A stretch of DNA of 64,000 nt from Diplodia intermedia (Eukaryota; Ascomycota; Dothideomycetes; Botryosphaeriales; Botryosphaeriaceae): NCBI GenBank assembly GCA_021495925.1, contig JAKEKT010000013.1, positions 434,001 to 498,000 of the forward strand. Reading direction: 5' to 3'. The translations under genes were made by a program, and so were the position numbers. Position 1 is the first letter of the stretch. Each line of letters begins with the position of its first letter. Below are positions 22,401-32,628 of this stretch, piece by piece. Under the pieces are notes generated by a model. The model was not told the origin of the DNA. It searched no databases and saw only the letters and a list, made by a program, of their open reading frames with translations.

Positions 22401-23028
22401 GGGTGCATGTGCTCGGCGTAGAAGTTGTTGAAGCGGTAGTTGAAGGCGCAGATGCCGATCGTGTCGAATGCCAGCCTGTGCGTTGATGGTCAGTTGTCAT
22501 CACCGCGGCACGGCACAGTCAGTACGTATCGTGAACTCATCCCCGGCGTCAATGGCGTGGCTGGACCCCAATCTGTCCCATCGCAGAACCAATTGCGACG
22601 CGATATCGAGCTGTTCGGGGAACATCTTGCGGACACCCATTGGGCCGAACACGGGCATGAGCGTCCGGTGGGCCTTCCACCAGTTCTATGTTTGCGTCAA
22701 CAACATGTCATGTTGGGCGGGGGTTGGCGGAACGTGCAAGCTCATGAGGGTATGCTGAGAAGAGCCCGTCCTTGATCAACGGTCGCAACTCCTTCAGCCC
22801 GGCTGTTATGACCTTCTCGAATTTCTCATCGTCCATGATCTCGTGCGCCAGCTCATAGCTGGATAGCACAATGAGTTTGTTGGAGATCAGGTCGAGTTGG
22901 AAGATTGGTCCATAGAGAGCCTGGAGCCTCCACAAGGAACTGAGAGGAAACGACGGATCGATTTCTGGCAAGTTCGCCAACATACCATACAGGTACGTCG
23001 GCGGCTGGGGAATCGGTTCTAACGACAT
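19499..23028 (-). CDS. CYP505: CYP505-type self-sufficient cytochrome P450 fused to P450 reductase
   Basis: Six exons (23028-22738, 22685-22530, 22477-21613, 21535-20717, 20666-20548, 20494-19499) sum to exactly 1082 codons, the usual length of P450foxy/BM3-like enzymes. The start reads Met-Ser-Leu-Glu-Pro-Ile-Pro-Gln-Pro-Pro. P450 motifs are AGHETTSG (I helix), KETLR (ExxR) and FGVGMRSCIGRAFA (haem Cys). The reductase half has the FMN-binding ILYGSNAGTCKAF, the FAD motif RQYSIASSP and the NADPH motifs VAAGSGIAPMRGF and LLCGSAAKLGKS. Family members hydroxylate fatty acids near the omega end using NADPH. Intron 1 begins GC and intron 2 appears to be AT-AC; see findings. An upstream Met at 23064 is possible but the family start favours 23028. 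TATA-like sequence lies about 60 bases upstream. Confidence 0.93.
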
Positions 23029-23917
23029 GTTGCGAGAGTTTGATGTTGTAATCAAGCCGACCACTTCAGAAATTAGCTACATATTTATGCGCACGGTTGT
23101 CGCACCAGACGTCACTGCGATAGCGTAGCTATGGTTTTCTCTAAACCAGAATGCAGTCTAGTCTGGTTCTGAGTAAGTCCGCTCGGGGATTGTGTAAGAC
23201 GGCTGCATACCCGACGGTGCCGCTTTACTGCTTCACGAACCCGGAAGAGGCAAGGCCATGCTGACAGCCCGAACCAAGATCTTGGTCAGAAGTCTATTTC
23301 CGCTTATAAAGACTTGATCGTCGGGCAAGATACGCGAAAGCTTGGGAAATTAGACTAACCTTTGCGCTTAGGGCTACGCTACAGCCCTGTTTCGTGCGAC
23401 CGGCTACCTGCGCAGCTACCTTGTGGCGTTCTCCCCTCGACAATGTAGTAGTAGTGGAACGCTTAAATGATTTATTGGCTCTGGGCTACCAGCGCGGTGT
23501 ACTAAATCCGCCTCAGGCGGCGTCGGCTCCGTAGGCTCTTATTATTGAGTGTCCGTCACGGGCAAGGCAGAGGCCGTTACGATGGGCAATGAATTTCTGG
23601 ACAGCCTGCAGCGACGAGAACCATTGATTCCGAAGGAGGTTGCGGGAGCTGCTGAGAAGCAGAGTTAGTGAAAACCTTTCGAGACGCGGAAACTCATTTC
23701 CGCCATGTTTCCGACCAGTGAGGGCAAAAAACACGTCAGCTTCTGAACTGTAGAGAGGAATAACAATATATTTGCTAACGGTATGAAATGCTAGTACAGT
23801 CCATCAGGGGCCTCCCACACTTTCATTCTCTACTCATGTACATCTGCGCAAGACGGTCAGTTTCAAACGTGTCTGTAGAGTGATATGTGTACCCACCCAT
23901 CGAGTAACATCAACACT
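23029..23917. other. Intergenic, no gene seen
   Basis: Upstream of CYP505 and downstream of the small secreted protein gene. No supported frame. Confidence 0.5.
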
Positions 23918-24103
23918 TTACGGCTTGCAGTAAGTGCACCGCTCGGTTGTGCAGGCCACGAAAGCTTCGTTTGAAGGGTTCCGCCTGTCGCAGTAGGTGA
24001 AGCATTCGCTAAGGTCCGCATCCGGGCAGGCGCCCTGCGCGAACACAGCAGCGGGCACCAATGTCGCCACGAACAGGCTTGCAGCAAAGGTGAGGAACTT
24101 CAT
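23918..24103 (-). CDS. Small secreted cysteine-rich protein, 61 residues
   Basis: A single exon from ATG 24103 to stop 23918. The first 20 or so residues are a clear signal peptide (MKFLTFAASLFVATLVPAAV), followed by a mature part of about 40 residues with six cysteines (ACPDADLSECFTYC, then AC, RC and YC), enough for three disulfides. No intron. Such proteins in fungi include effector candidates, hydrophobic surface proteins and antimicrobial peptides, and nothing here decides between them. It stands alone between two long non-coding stretches. Confidence 0.72.
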   Translation of the reverse strand: MKFLTFAASLFVATLVPAAVFAQGACPDADLSECFTYCDRRNPSNEAFVACTTERCTYCKP

Positions 24104-24232
24104 GTTTTCTGGCGTGTCTTTGGATCTTTGGAGTTGATCGTTGGTCTGAATCGGCGGCTTGTGGGAGATGAGGGGGTGTGCGGAGGTCGTGATGGAGGAA
24201 TGAGAAAGGGATGCCTGGTCCACTTTATATGT

Positions 24233-24240
24233 TCACTACC
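24233..24240 (-). promoter_or_regulatory. TATA box of the small secreted protein gene
   Basis: ATATAAAG on the minus strand, about 130 bases upstream of the ATG at 24103. Position and sequence fit a fungal TATA element. Confidence 0.45.
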
Positions 24241-24990
24241 CATATCTAAGGCGAGTCATCCGCCCAGGCCCAAGAGGCTGTAGTTGAAGACGGTGGACGG
24301 TTGGCGGTCCGTGTAACGCAGCGCGAGTAAGATCGTGTGCTTCTCTAGGTTGGTGTTGTTAACTAGTCGAGTCATCCGAGAAGGGCGCGTTGCGAAACAC
24401 GAGAAAACAGCCAACCAGAGTACTAGCCGATGTTTCCGAAACCGATCTTGATCCTTAACTTCTCGCAACAACAGCCGGATTGGCTGTCACGATGCATGCT
24501 ACTGGCATTCACAGTCATCCAAAGCAGAAGCATAACTAAGCTACTACGTATACCAGGGAAAATAAAACAACGATTCTAGCCTAAAGTGGCCAACTACTAA
24601 AGATCTGTGCACATGTTCATCTACATGATCGTAGTAAGTAAAGAGATGCGATTAAGAAACTGTACAGCTCGTTTTTTCTTACACTTGATTTTTTGGTCAC
24701 CTTGTTTGAGCCTGTAGCTAGAAGTCTGTGCAACCGGATGCCGGGCTGCAGCACCACGTCTGGAGTGAGTGGTATCGGACATGACGAGGTTCTATTCGCG
24801 CACAGTTCTCGAAGCTTGAGGGGAGATGCAACGTAGCGCAGTAGTGTAATGGCAAATATGGTAGGCTCAAGCGGTAGCAGCGAACGAACCCAGAATTGAG
24901 ACAATAATCATATCCATTGCTCGGCACATTGAAGTGGAATGTCCATTGGTCTTTTTCGATCGTGACAGAATCGATACCTACTCATGAGCA
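24241..24990. other. Intergenic, no gene seen
   Basis: Moderately AT-rich, no coding frame, no repeat noticed. Confidence 0.5.
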
Positions 24991-26563
24991 TCATTCAAAC
25001 TTCCCAGCCACACAGTCCGTCATCAAGCTGGTATCTTCCCACGTGTTCCCGTTCTTGACCGGCGTCAGGCTGAGCTCATACGACCGGTCAAAGGACCCAG
25101 CAGACCAGCCGACCCAACCAAGGAACACATCCGCGTTATAGCTAATCGCACAAATGATCAGCCTCATCTCTCTTGCACACGCGCACAACGGCTCGCAAAC
25201 ACACCAAAAAAAAAACGGAAAGAAAAACTCACTTCATCCAATCCAACTCCGCGCAAACATGCTGACTGCACGACCCCGTATTCCCGCCCCCCGTCTCCGT
25301 CAAAAACCTAACAACCGGCGTCAGCTTTCCCGTCTCCCCACCCGTCCACTGCGAACCACTCACGCTTTCCGCCCATTCGCCCTCAACCACTCCGCCAGCG
25401 GCTTCAACCCGTCATCCAGCCCGTCGCGGACGCACTCGGTATCCGTGCCCGTGCGGTTCAGGTCGAGGTACTGGTGCACGTCGAACACCAGCTTCGACGT
25501 CGAGCCGTCGGCGTCGGTGATGGCCGCGAGCGAGGCCGCCGAGGTGCTGGCGAAGGAGCCGGCGGCGGCGAAGCTGCGCATATGTTGCCGTGGTTAACGG
25601 GGTCTCTCTGGTATTCGGCGGTAAGGTGGGAGGGGGGTTGGTACTCACTCGGTGCCGGCGAGGAGGATGGTTTGGGATGTCGCGCCGACGCTGCGGATGG
25701 TGTTGACGACCCACTGCAGGGTGGTGGCCCAGGTGGGGACGTCGAGGTGGTGGGGCTGCGTGGTTGTTTCAGCTTGATGTTGTCTTTGGCTGTTTTGGGT
25801 GGCGTGCTGGCTGGCTGGCTGGATCTGCTTACCTCGTTCATGATGCCGAAGATGACGTTGGCCTCGCTCTTGTACTTCGTCGCCCTACACATCCCGGATG
25901 TCAGCCAAACCCCCGTCTCTTCCGCGTTCTCCGACCGCGTCTTCTTCTTACAGCTGCCACCACGCATTCGTCAGATGCTCGTTCGTGACGGCGCCGCCCG
26001 ACTGGCCGACGATGTCCCCGTTCCAGCGCGCGTAGTTGTGCAAGTCGATGATGCACTTGGCGCCGGCGATGCCGAGGCAGGCTTGCACGAGGGCGTCGTA
26101 TTTGGCGAAGTTGGCCGCGTTGAAGTCGACGCCGAGCTGGTTGCCGGCGAGGTACTGCCACGACACGGGCAGGCGGAAGACGTTGAGGCCGCGGTCGGCC
26201 GCGAGGTGCTGCATTTGCCCCGCGCCGTCGGGCCCGCCGTATTGCGTCAGGGGAGGGTAGAGCTTGCTGAGGTCGCAGCTGCCGTCGGTGGTGCAGGTGA
26301 AGTCGAAGCCGGCTGTGGAGGGGGCATGGTGGGTGAGTAAGACTTGGTGGGACAAGGAGGGAGTGTGTTGGGGGAGAGGCGAAGTTCTGAAGCTGTTGCT
26401 TTAAGAGCATCGTCTGGGGTATTCACCAATGTTTACGCCGGCTGAGATGTGTTAGCACCGGCTTTGGAATGTGGAAGGGATTTTGCGCACCCAACTGAAC
26501 TTTTGCTACGCTGGAAGCGGCAAGAGAGAGCAGCAGCACAGATTTTGCAGTTGTGTTCACCAT
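24991..26563 (-). CDS. Glycoside hydrolase family 5 endo-beta-1,4-glucanase-like enzyme, secreted
   Basis: Eight exons (26563-26491, 26441-26427, 26312-25952, 25884-25833, 25755-25649, 25573-25364, 25307-25233, 25141-24991) sum to 348 codons, a usual GH5 length. The product starts with a signal peptide. Its catalytic domain begins AGVNIAGFDF across a 15-nt second exon and continues with NVFRLPVSWQYL. It carries the acid/base Glu in MNEPHHLDV, formed across a splice site, and the nucleophile Glu in LTETGGGNTGSC, followed by VFLGWVGWSAGSFD. These are the hallmarks of fungal GH5 cellulases, which cut internal beta-1,4-glucan bonds outside the cell. I see no cellulose-binding module. A TATA box lies 184 bases upstream. 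Confidence 0.92.
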
Positions 26564-27382
26564 TTTGGATGGGGATATCGAAGTTCTCGCGGAGTGGGAA
26601 ATTTAGTGATGCTGGTCTCTGTATCCTTGAGTGCAAGCCTAGCGGTAGAGGAGATCAAACGCTTTTCGTGTTCGAGACAAAGAGCAGTGAAAAAAGATCA
26701 CTGACCCAAAGGAGACACTCGATAGAATTGCAACCGCGAAAAGCTGTTTATATATTCGCGGCGTTCCTGGACACCATTTAACTCCGGTATACGAGGCTCG
26801 CGTACCACGCGATGGATTGGCCGGTCATGCCAGGAATCCACTTGGTGTAAATCCATCTGAGCCAATCATGCTGCGTTACGAGCGGTGTTGGATCTCGGCC
26901 CCCAAGCTAGCCAACTCGCTTCGCTGAAGCTTGGCTCTCATTGATCAACCACTCCCGGCATTCCCGGGTGGCTTAACGGGCCTTGCCGTTACCCGCGTAG
27001 GCCAGGTCGGAGGTGGTCCCGAGTGCAAGAAAAAATAAAAAGCATTGTTCGTACCGTAGAGTGCGCTGTTGGAATGCGATTGTGGCGAGCCTGATCCAGA
27101 CACCCTCGGCCGGCGGCGCTGGTACGACGTTACGGCCACGGTCAGACGATACCTCATTCTTCACGCCGACGTTGCATCGTTCGCTCGACACGAGTTCAGT
27201 GTTTGAGAGATAAGACCACGTTCGTTGAGGCGGCAGCGCCGGATGAAACGGGGAGGGAACACGGCACGCCGTTTCGATCTTCCAGTCATCAGTTCACGAC
27301 TCTCAAAAAGCCACGGGGTCACAATGTACCATCGAGGGAGTATCATTCCACAAAACCGATCAAGCTCATAGTATACACTCCA
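26564..27382. other. Intergenic, no gene besides the GH5 promoter
   Basis: About 820 bases holding the GH5 promoter and the 3' flank of the persulfide dioxygenase gene. No supported frame. Confidence 0.5.
26747..26754 (-). promoter_or_regulatory. TATA box of the GH5 gene
   Basis: TATATAAA on the minus strand, 184 bases before the ATG at 26563. Sequence match only. Confidence 0.45.
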
Positions 27383-28598
27383 CTACTCCCACGCACCCCC
27401 CTTCAACGGCAGTCTCAAAAGCCTGAGCCCATCCGCCGTCGGCCTCGGCATGCGCCCCGCGCGAATATTCACCTGCAGCGCCTGATGCAGCAGCCTCGGC
27501 GCCTTCAACTGGCCATCGCGTTCGCCGCGCCTCGCCACAAACGCCTCACAGGTGACGCCGTCGCGCAGGTGCGAGTTCCGGCTCCTGTGCTCGCCGACGC
27601 TCACCCACGGCACGGGCGTGGTGCGGCCTTCCGGAGGGTAGTCGTGGCCGGTCCAGATCCTGACGTGGGCGGGCAGCGCGAGCAGCTTGCGGCCGGAGCG
27701 GAAGAGGTCGGCGGCGCTGCCGCCGGGGAAGTCGCAGCGCGCGGTGCCGATGTCGGTGTGGAAGAGGGAGTCGCCGCAGAAGACGTTGTCTGAGGAGTCT
27801 GCGTTAGTGTTGCGGGATGCTGGGGGAAGGGATGTGTGTGGTGGACGTACCGCCGATTCTGTAGCCGAGGTGGTCGGGGGTGTGGCCCGGGAGGTGGACG
27901 GCTGTGGCGGTCAGGTTGCCGATGGCGAATGTCTCGTCGTCGTCGAAGAGCTTGTTGAAGACTCCCGAGTACTCGTCTGCTGCGACTTGGTACCGTTGGC
28001 CGAACATCTTCTGCACCTGCCCGATGCGCTTGCCGATGCCGACGGGCGGCCTGTGGCCTTGGGTCTTGGCGAGCCGGGTCTGAAGATAGAATGCTGCGGT
28101 CAAGTGATCCGCATGGGCATGTGTTTCGAGGATCCAGTCGACCTTGTAGCCTTTTTCCTTGATCAGGGAAAGCAGGGCATCGGCAGTGCTTGTGGTGAGT
28201 TCCTGTGTGACTGGATCATAGTCCAGGACCGGATCGATGATGGCGGCGGTCAAGGTGGATGGGTCGGCCACCATGTATTGGAATGTCCCAGTTACTTGCT
28301 CGAATACGTGGTGAATGGTGGGTTCGCCGCCCATATTGGCGGCCTCGGTGCTGTACGAAAGCCGACTCTTGCTCGGATGCCGGGAAGACCTCGATGCCAA
28401 CTGCATAGATGTTTCACGGGGAAGCGTATGGTGGAATGCCCTCTTTTTTCTAGGCAGTTCAAGGGGGCGGGATCCAGTCCTGGTCGAATAGTGAAGCGGA
28501 CGGCTATGGGAAGCAGGTGATTGGATTGCCGCGGTGGGGGCGCCAACCAGGCGTGCTGTCGATTGGATCCGGTTGATGTGCGGCCGGATGGAATTCAT
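27383..28598 (-). CDS. ETHE1: Mitochondrial persulfide dioxygenase (ETHE1-like, metallo-beta-lactamase fold)
   Basis: Exon 1 is 28598-27851 and exon 2 is 27789-27383, joined by a GTACGT...CTCAG intron with a CACTAAC branch, 384 residues in all. The first 85 or so residues are rich in Arg/Ser/His with few acids, a mitochondrial presequence. The metal-binding motif reads ETHAHADHLTA, followed by LPGHTPDHLGY and the GDSLFHTDIGTARCDFPGG block characteristic of persulfide dioxygenases, then WTGHDYPPEGR. The enzyme oxidises glutathione persulfide to sulfite and glutathione in mitochondria. It is divergently transcribed from the sulfide:quinone oxidoreductase gene, which makes its substrate. I am confident of the family; the exact substrate is inferred from it and from the neighbour. 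Confidence 0.9.
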
Positions 28599-29042
28599 CT
28601 TTTCGAATGCAAAGTGATGACAAGGAGCGAAGTGAGAGGTTGATTTAAGATGCAGAGTTGGGGCGAAGCTTCGACTCATCCGTTTCGGGAACCGGAGAGT
28701 CGGCGATTGGCTCGGGTAGCTGATCGCCGACCAGTGCCCGGAACTCGCCGGGTTGTAACGCCACCAATGGCAGCGTGTCCCGATTACAAACAAAGCGAGA
28801 TGGGCTTGTGTGGACGAACCGTCGCACTTTCCCAGGCTTACTTGCTGACACATGAGCGCCCAAGGGCGGGGAGGGCTGCCACCGCAGTGACGTAGCGAGA
28901 CAGTCGCCGAGCGCCAAGACGCCGCCGGCGAGCTGGCCGCGGCTGCTAACGGCAACGGGCAATTACATAAGCAGAGCCCGTCCCTTTTTCTTCTAGTTTT
29001 TCTCGACTCTGTCTCACTCTTCGCCAGCCCTATCGCACCACC
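28599..29042. promoter_or_regulatory. Shared bidirectional promoter of the sulfide-oxidation pair
   Basis: 444 bases separate the ATG codons of the persulfide dioxygenase (minus strand) and the sulfide:quinone oxidoreductase (plus strand). The right end is a pyrimidine-rich leader (TTTTTCTTCTAG, then TCTCACTC) typical of well-expressed fungal genes. I could not identify a specific factor site. Confidence 0.6.
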
Positions 29043-30389
29043 ATGTTCTTCACCCGCCCAACCTCGGCAGCTTGGACCGCCGCGCGCTCCGCCGCCGCTG
29101 CCCACCGCGGCTTCGCGACCGTGTCGCCTGTGACCGCGGCTGCGCGGAACCACAAGGTCGTCGTCATCGGCGGCGGTTCTGCAGGCCTGACCATCAGCCA
29201 CCAGCTGCTGCGCTCCGGTAAGTTCGCTCAGGATGACATTGCCGTCGTCGACCCGGCCGCGTGGCACCACTACCAGCCCGGCTGGACCCTGGTTGGCGGA
29301 GGCCTGAAGACCAAGGAGGAGCTGCGCCGACCCATGGAGAGCTTGATCGACCCCAAGCTCAAGTTCTACAACCACGGCGTCGGCACCTTCGCGCCCGAGG
29401 AGAACCTCGTCACCCTTGCCAACGGCGACAAGGTCAACTACGACCAGCTCGTCGTGGCGCCCGGCATCCACGTCAACTTCAACAGCATCAAGGGTCTGCC
29501 CGACGCCCTCGCCAACCCGGACTCGCTGGTGTCGTCCATCTACGGCTACGACCACTGCGACAAGGTCTTCGGCACCATTGAGAAGCTGAAGAAGGGCACC
29601 GCCATCTTCTCGCAGCCCGCCGGCGTGCTCAAGTGCGCGGGCGCCCCGCAGAAGATCATGTGGCTCGGCCTCGACCACTGGAAGCGCGCCGGCCTGTACA
29701 ACCCCGGCAACCCCTCTGCCTCCGCCATCAACGTCAGCTTCGCCACCGGCCTGCCCGTCATGTTCGGCGTGCCCAAGTACAGCGCCAAGCTGGAGGAGCT
29801 GCGCAAGGAGCGCGGCGTCGAGGGCCTCTTCCAGCACGACCTCGTCTCCATCGACGGCAACACGGCCACCTTCGCCCTGCCCAACGGCCAGGAGCCGGTC
29901 AAGAAGCACTTCGACCTGCTGCACGTCGTCCCCAAGATGGGCCCGCACGCCTTCGTCAAGGAGAGCCCGCTCGCCGACGCCGCCGGCTTCGTCGACGTCG
30001 ACAACGCCACCACCCGCCACAAGAAGTTCGCCAACGTGTGGTCCGCCGGCGACGCGTCGAGCTTGCCGACCTCCAAGACGGCCGCCGCCATCACGTCCGA
30101 GGCGCCCGTCCTGGTGCGCAACCTGCTGCAGACGCTCGAGGGCAAGGCCCTCGACGCTGAGTACGACGGCTACACGTCGTGCCCGCTGCTGACCGAGTAC
30201 GGCAAGGTGCTGCTCGCTGAGTTCAAGTACGGCGGTGTGCCTAAGGAGACATTTGGCAAGGCTCTTGGTATCGATCAGGCCGAGCCGCGTCGTGCTTTCT
30301 ACCATCTGAAGAAGGACTTCTTCCCCTGGGTCTACTACAAGTCTATGGTCAAGGGCACTTGGGGCGGTCCTAAGGGCTGGTTGAACTAA
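29043..30389 (+). CDS. SQR: Mitochondrial sulfide:quinone oxidoreductase
   Basis: A single exon of 448 residues with very strong C-ending codon bias, suggesting high expression. The first 35 residues are a mitochondrial presequence rich in Arg/Ala/Ser. The FAD-binding motif VVVIGGGSAGLTIS follows, then WHHYQPGWTLVGGG, typical of type II SQR/HMT2. Catalytic cysteines are visible in GVLKCAGAPQK and GYTSCPLLTEYGK, and the second FAD motif is VWSAGDASSLPTS. The enzyme oxidises sulfide at the inner mitochondrial membrane, passes electrons to ubiquinone and makes persulfide, the substrate of the divergent neighbour. Length and motifs match the fission yeast Hmt2 family. Confidence 0.95.
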   Translation: MFFTRPTSAAWTAARSAAAAHRGFATVSPVTAAARNHKVVVIGGGSAGLTISHQLLRSGKFAQDDIAVVDPAAWHHYQPGWTLVGGGLKTKEELRRPMESLIDPKLKFYNHGVGTFAPEENLVTLANGDKVNYDQLVVAPGIHVNFNSIKGLPDALANPDSLVSSIYGYDHCDKVFGTIEKLKKGTAIFSQPAGVLKCAGAPQKIMWLGLDHWKRAGLYNPGNPSASAINVSFATGLPVMFGVPKYSAKLEELRKERGVEGLFQHDLVSIDGNTATFALPNGQEPVKKHFDLLHVVPKMGPHAFVKESPLADAAGFVDVDNATTRHKKFANVWSAGDASSLPTSKTAAAITSEAPVLVRNLLQTLEGKALDAEYDGYTSCPLLTEYGKVLLAEFKYGGVPKETFGKALGIDQAEPRRAFYHLKKDFFPWVYYKSMVKGTWGGPKGWLN

Positions 30390-30942
30390 AACACGGGTTG
30401 GGGAGCATGTGTATCATACGAGCCGTGGGGGTAATGTAAAGCTGTGGGCTATAAAATTTGTGGGTATCTACTAGGAGCGTTATAGAATAGATAGTGCGTA
30501 AAATGTCAATTGCGTCAGAGAATTCAAAACTATCAAATTAACCGTTTTGGAGTTGAAGAGCCCGGACTACTCTCAAATTTAGGAGTTCATGCACAGAGCT
30601 GTCTAAGTTTGTGGTGTCGTTCTGCATCAATAGCCAACAGTCGATTCGCGTAGTATCACAGGGGTGGGAGTCTCAGCGAGCCAGGCTGCCGTCGGTTTAC
30701 CGATGTCTTCTACCTACTCCTCGTTTGCGTAGCATCATATTCAGCACATCTTCGCGGGCAATTCGGCTGTGCGTGCAGCGGCTACGATTGATGAACAATG
30801 CAGAGCAGATGACGAAACGTATGGGTCTTACAAATTTAGTATCAGCTCTGCCTGAAGAAATTATACAAATTGATCCGGTCTCATAAATGCACAGAACAAA
30901 AGGAAGTAGCTATGAAAGCTTCGCACGAATCTCCCCAAGCCA
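30390..30942. other. Intergenic between convergent genes
   Basis: About 550 AT-rich bases; no gene seen. Confidence 0.5.
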
Positions 30943-32060
30943 TTACCACCATGTTCTTTCCAGTTCCGAACCACTGACGTTCTCGCGAGCAAGGGTCCTG
31001 CCGTCCATTTCGTTAAGGTCGTAGAGATTGGCCCCTTTGACTGTTCGTATCTTAAAGGGTCCCCTTTTACCGTTGATGCCGCTGGTTGTTCGGACAAACT
31101 GGACCTTATCGCCGCTCTCGAGAGGAAGTTTGCGGGACAAGAGTGGGGACAGTAGTTTTGATCGCGCCAACTTCTCAATTGTCGAATTTCTTCGCACGAA
31201 CGAGAAAGCGCTCTTGTCTCCTTGTTGATTCTCATGCCGTCTCGGCTCCTCTGCTCGGCTTGCAAGAGCACGAGCATCCGACGACAGATTCTGAAGCCCA
31301 TGTCGCGATTCAGCCTGGCGTTGTGCTGCTGTGGTAGACGGGTGGTCGAGTGGATTCTGGCGCTTTCTTTCATTAAGAAGCATCTGATGCTGCTCTTCCA
31401 AGCTTGCTCCTCCGGATGCTCCCAGCAGTGACCCTGGAGTGCGCGCTTGTAGGTATTTTTGAGCAATTCCCCCATGGGGATGATTCTGTCCGTGCGATGG
31501 CTGGGATGCTGGTGGGTGTCGAGACGCTTCGCCCAATTTTCCTGCCGTAGGCCCGCCGTGTAATCCGGAGTGCCCGCCTTGCTGTGCTTTTGGAGGAACC
31601 GGCATCTCAATTGGAGTCTTGTCGTTTGGCGTACAGTGGGGATGTGACTGTGGTTTGTCTCGGGGCCATGAGGCAAATCAGCAGCGTTGTGGTATTTCAT
31701 TTCTGGGCCAACTGGAATGAAAACGTCAGCTTACCATGTGGGCGACCAATTACGGCCATGAGACTGATTGTCATATCCGGCTTTTGAGTGATCGCATTCT
31801 CATTGGCCTCGACAATTCCAGCTCCAAAAGCCACACCAGCACTTTGGAAATTTAGGACCAATAGTCCCTCCTACGCTGCCTATGAGAGCTTGCTCAACCC
31901 CGCATGCCCGAATGCGACTACATACCTGGTCTAGGTAGAGCAAGAGCTCTACATACACTTTGCGACGAACTAAATAATTGAGTCGTGTAGCACATACCAT
32001 CAGTTCCACTTCCTCTTGCGACAACGGTGGAACAGGTATCCTAGTCACCATAGCTGACAT
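30943..32060 (-). CDS. Unknown protein with a C-terminal SH3-like domain, paralog of 45657-46111
   Basis: Exons 32060-31926, 31870-31735 and 31658-30943 sum to 329 codons. Donors are GTATGT and GTAAGC, the second intron having a GCTGAT branch and a GAG acceptor. The N-terminal part is a mixed helical region (EEVELMVCATRLNYLVRRK). The middle is long and rich in His, Gly, Gln and Pro, probably disordered. The last 75 residues read as a compact beta domain: ESGDKVQFVR, SGINGKRGPFKIRTV, LYDLNEMDG, then ARENVSGSEL. The same domain ends the protein at 45657-46111. It resembles small fungal domains with the pattern GPF/Y-x-I/V-x-S/T-V and, distantly, the SH3-like ends of retroelement integrases. No retroelement is present around it. 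Function is unknown. Confidence 0.68.
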
Positions 32061-32628
32061 CTACTTGGCAGCGAGAAGCTGAACTAGTCTGGTGCGGGGT
32101 AGAGCTCAATCAAGTTGCATTCCTGTCATGGCGTCGAGACCCGGATCGGTGCACTGCCATTCGAGCTGGCGCTGCATCATGACGAAAAGGCTGGTCATCA
32201 CCTGCCTACACGCCCACCAGGCCCTGTCCCTATTTGCATGGTTGGAATGGCATTTACCATATTCAAAGCTGACCCCACTTGTGTCCCTTTTGTGATGCTG
32301 CAGACGCCAACCTCTTTGTATCCAAGTTCGGCCAGAAAGCTGACATCGGTGGCGGAGCTTCCAGTGAAGACGCTGGTTGTAAGGAAAATTGAGCGTACCG
32401 AGTATATTGCGCCATCGACGTCCTATGCGGAAAACTGGTTCTTCATACGACTGGCTGACCCGTTTCAAACCGGAAGCCCGATCTTCTGTAGTTCCTGCTC
32501 ACGGAAAGAAAACTACTTTGACGATTTCAACGGCAGTAGAGGACGAAAACGTATACGCAGGTAGATGCACCACGTAAAAAGGCGAATACTCAGACCCGCA
32601 ACGATCCCAGCGCACCCGAACCACCCCC
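32061..32628. other. Intergenic, no gene seen
   Basis: Open frames on both strands here start without ATG and show no family signal. Confidence 0.45.

Noticed and set aside
16652..23028. Secondary-metabolite gene cluster around CYP505 and the flavoprotein
   Set aside because: No polyketide, peptide or terpene synthase is present in the window, and CYP505 enzymes mostly act on fatty acids.
27804..30305. Very long minus-strand open frame spanning the persulfide dioxygenase and the antisense of the SQR gene
   Set aside because: The right part is the mirror of SQR's GC-rich coding sequence. Only the left part, starting at 28598, matches a protein family.
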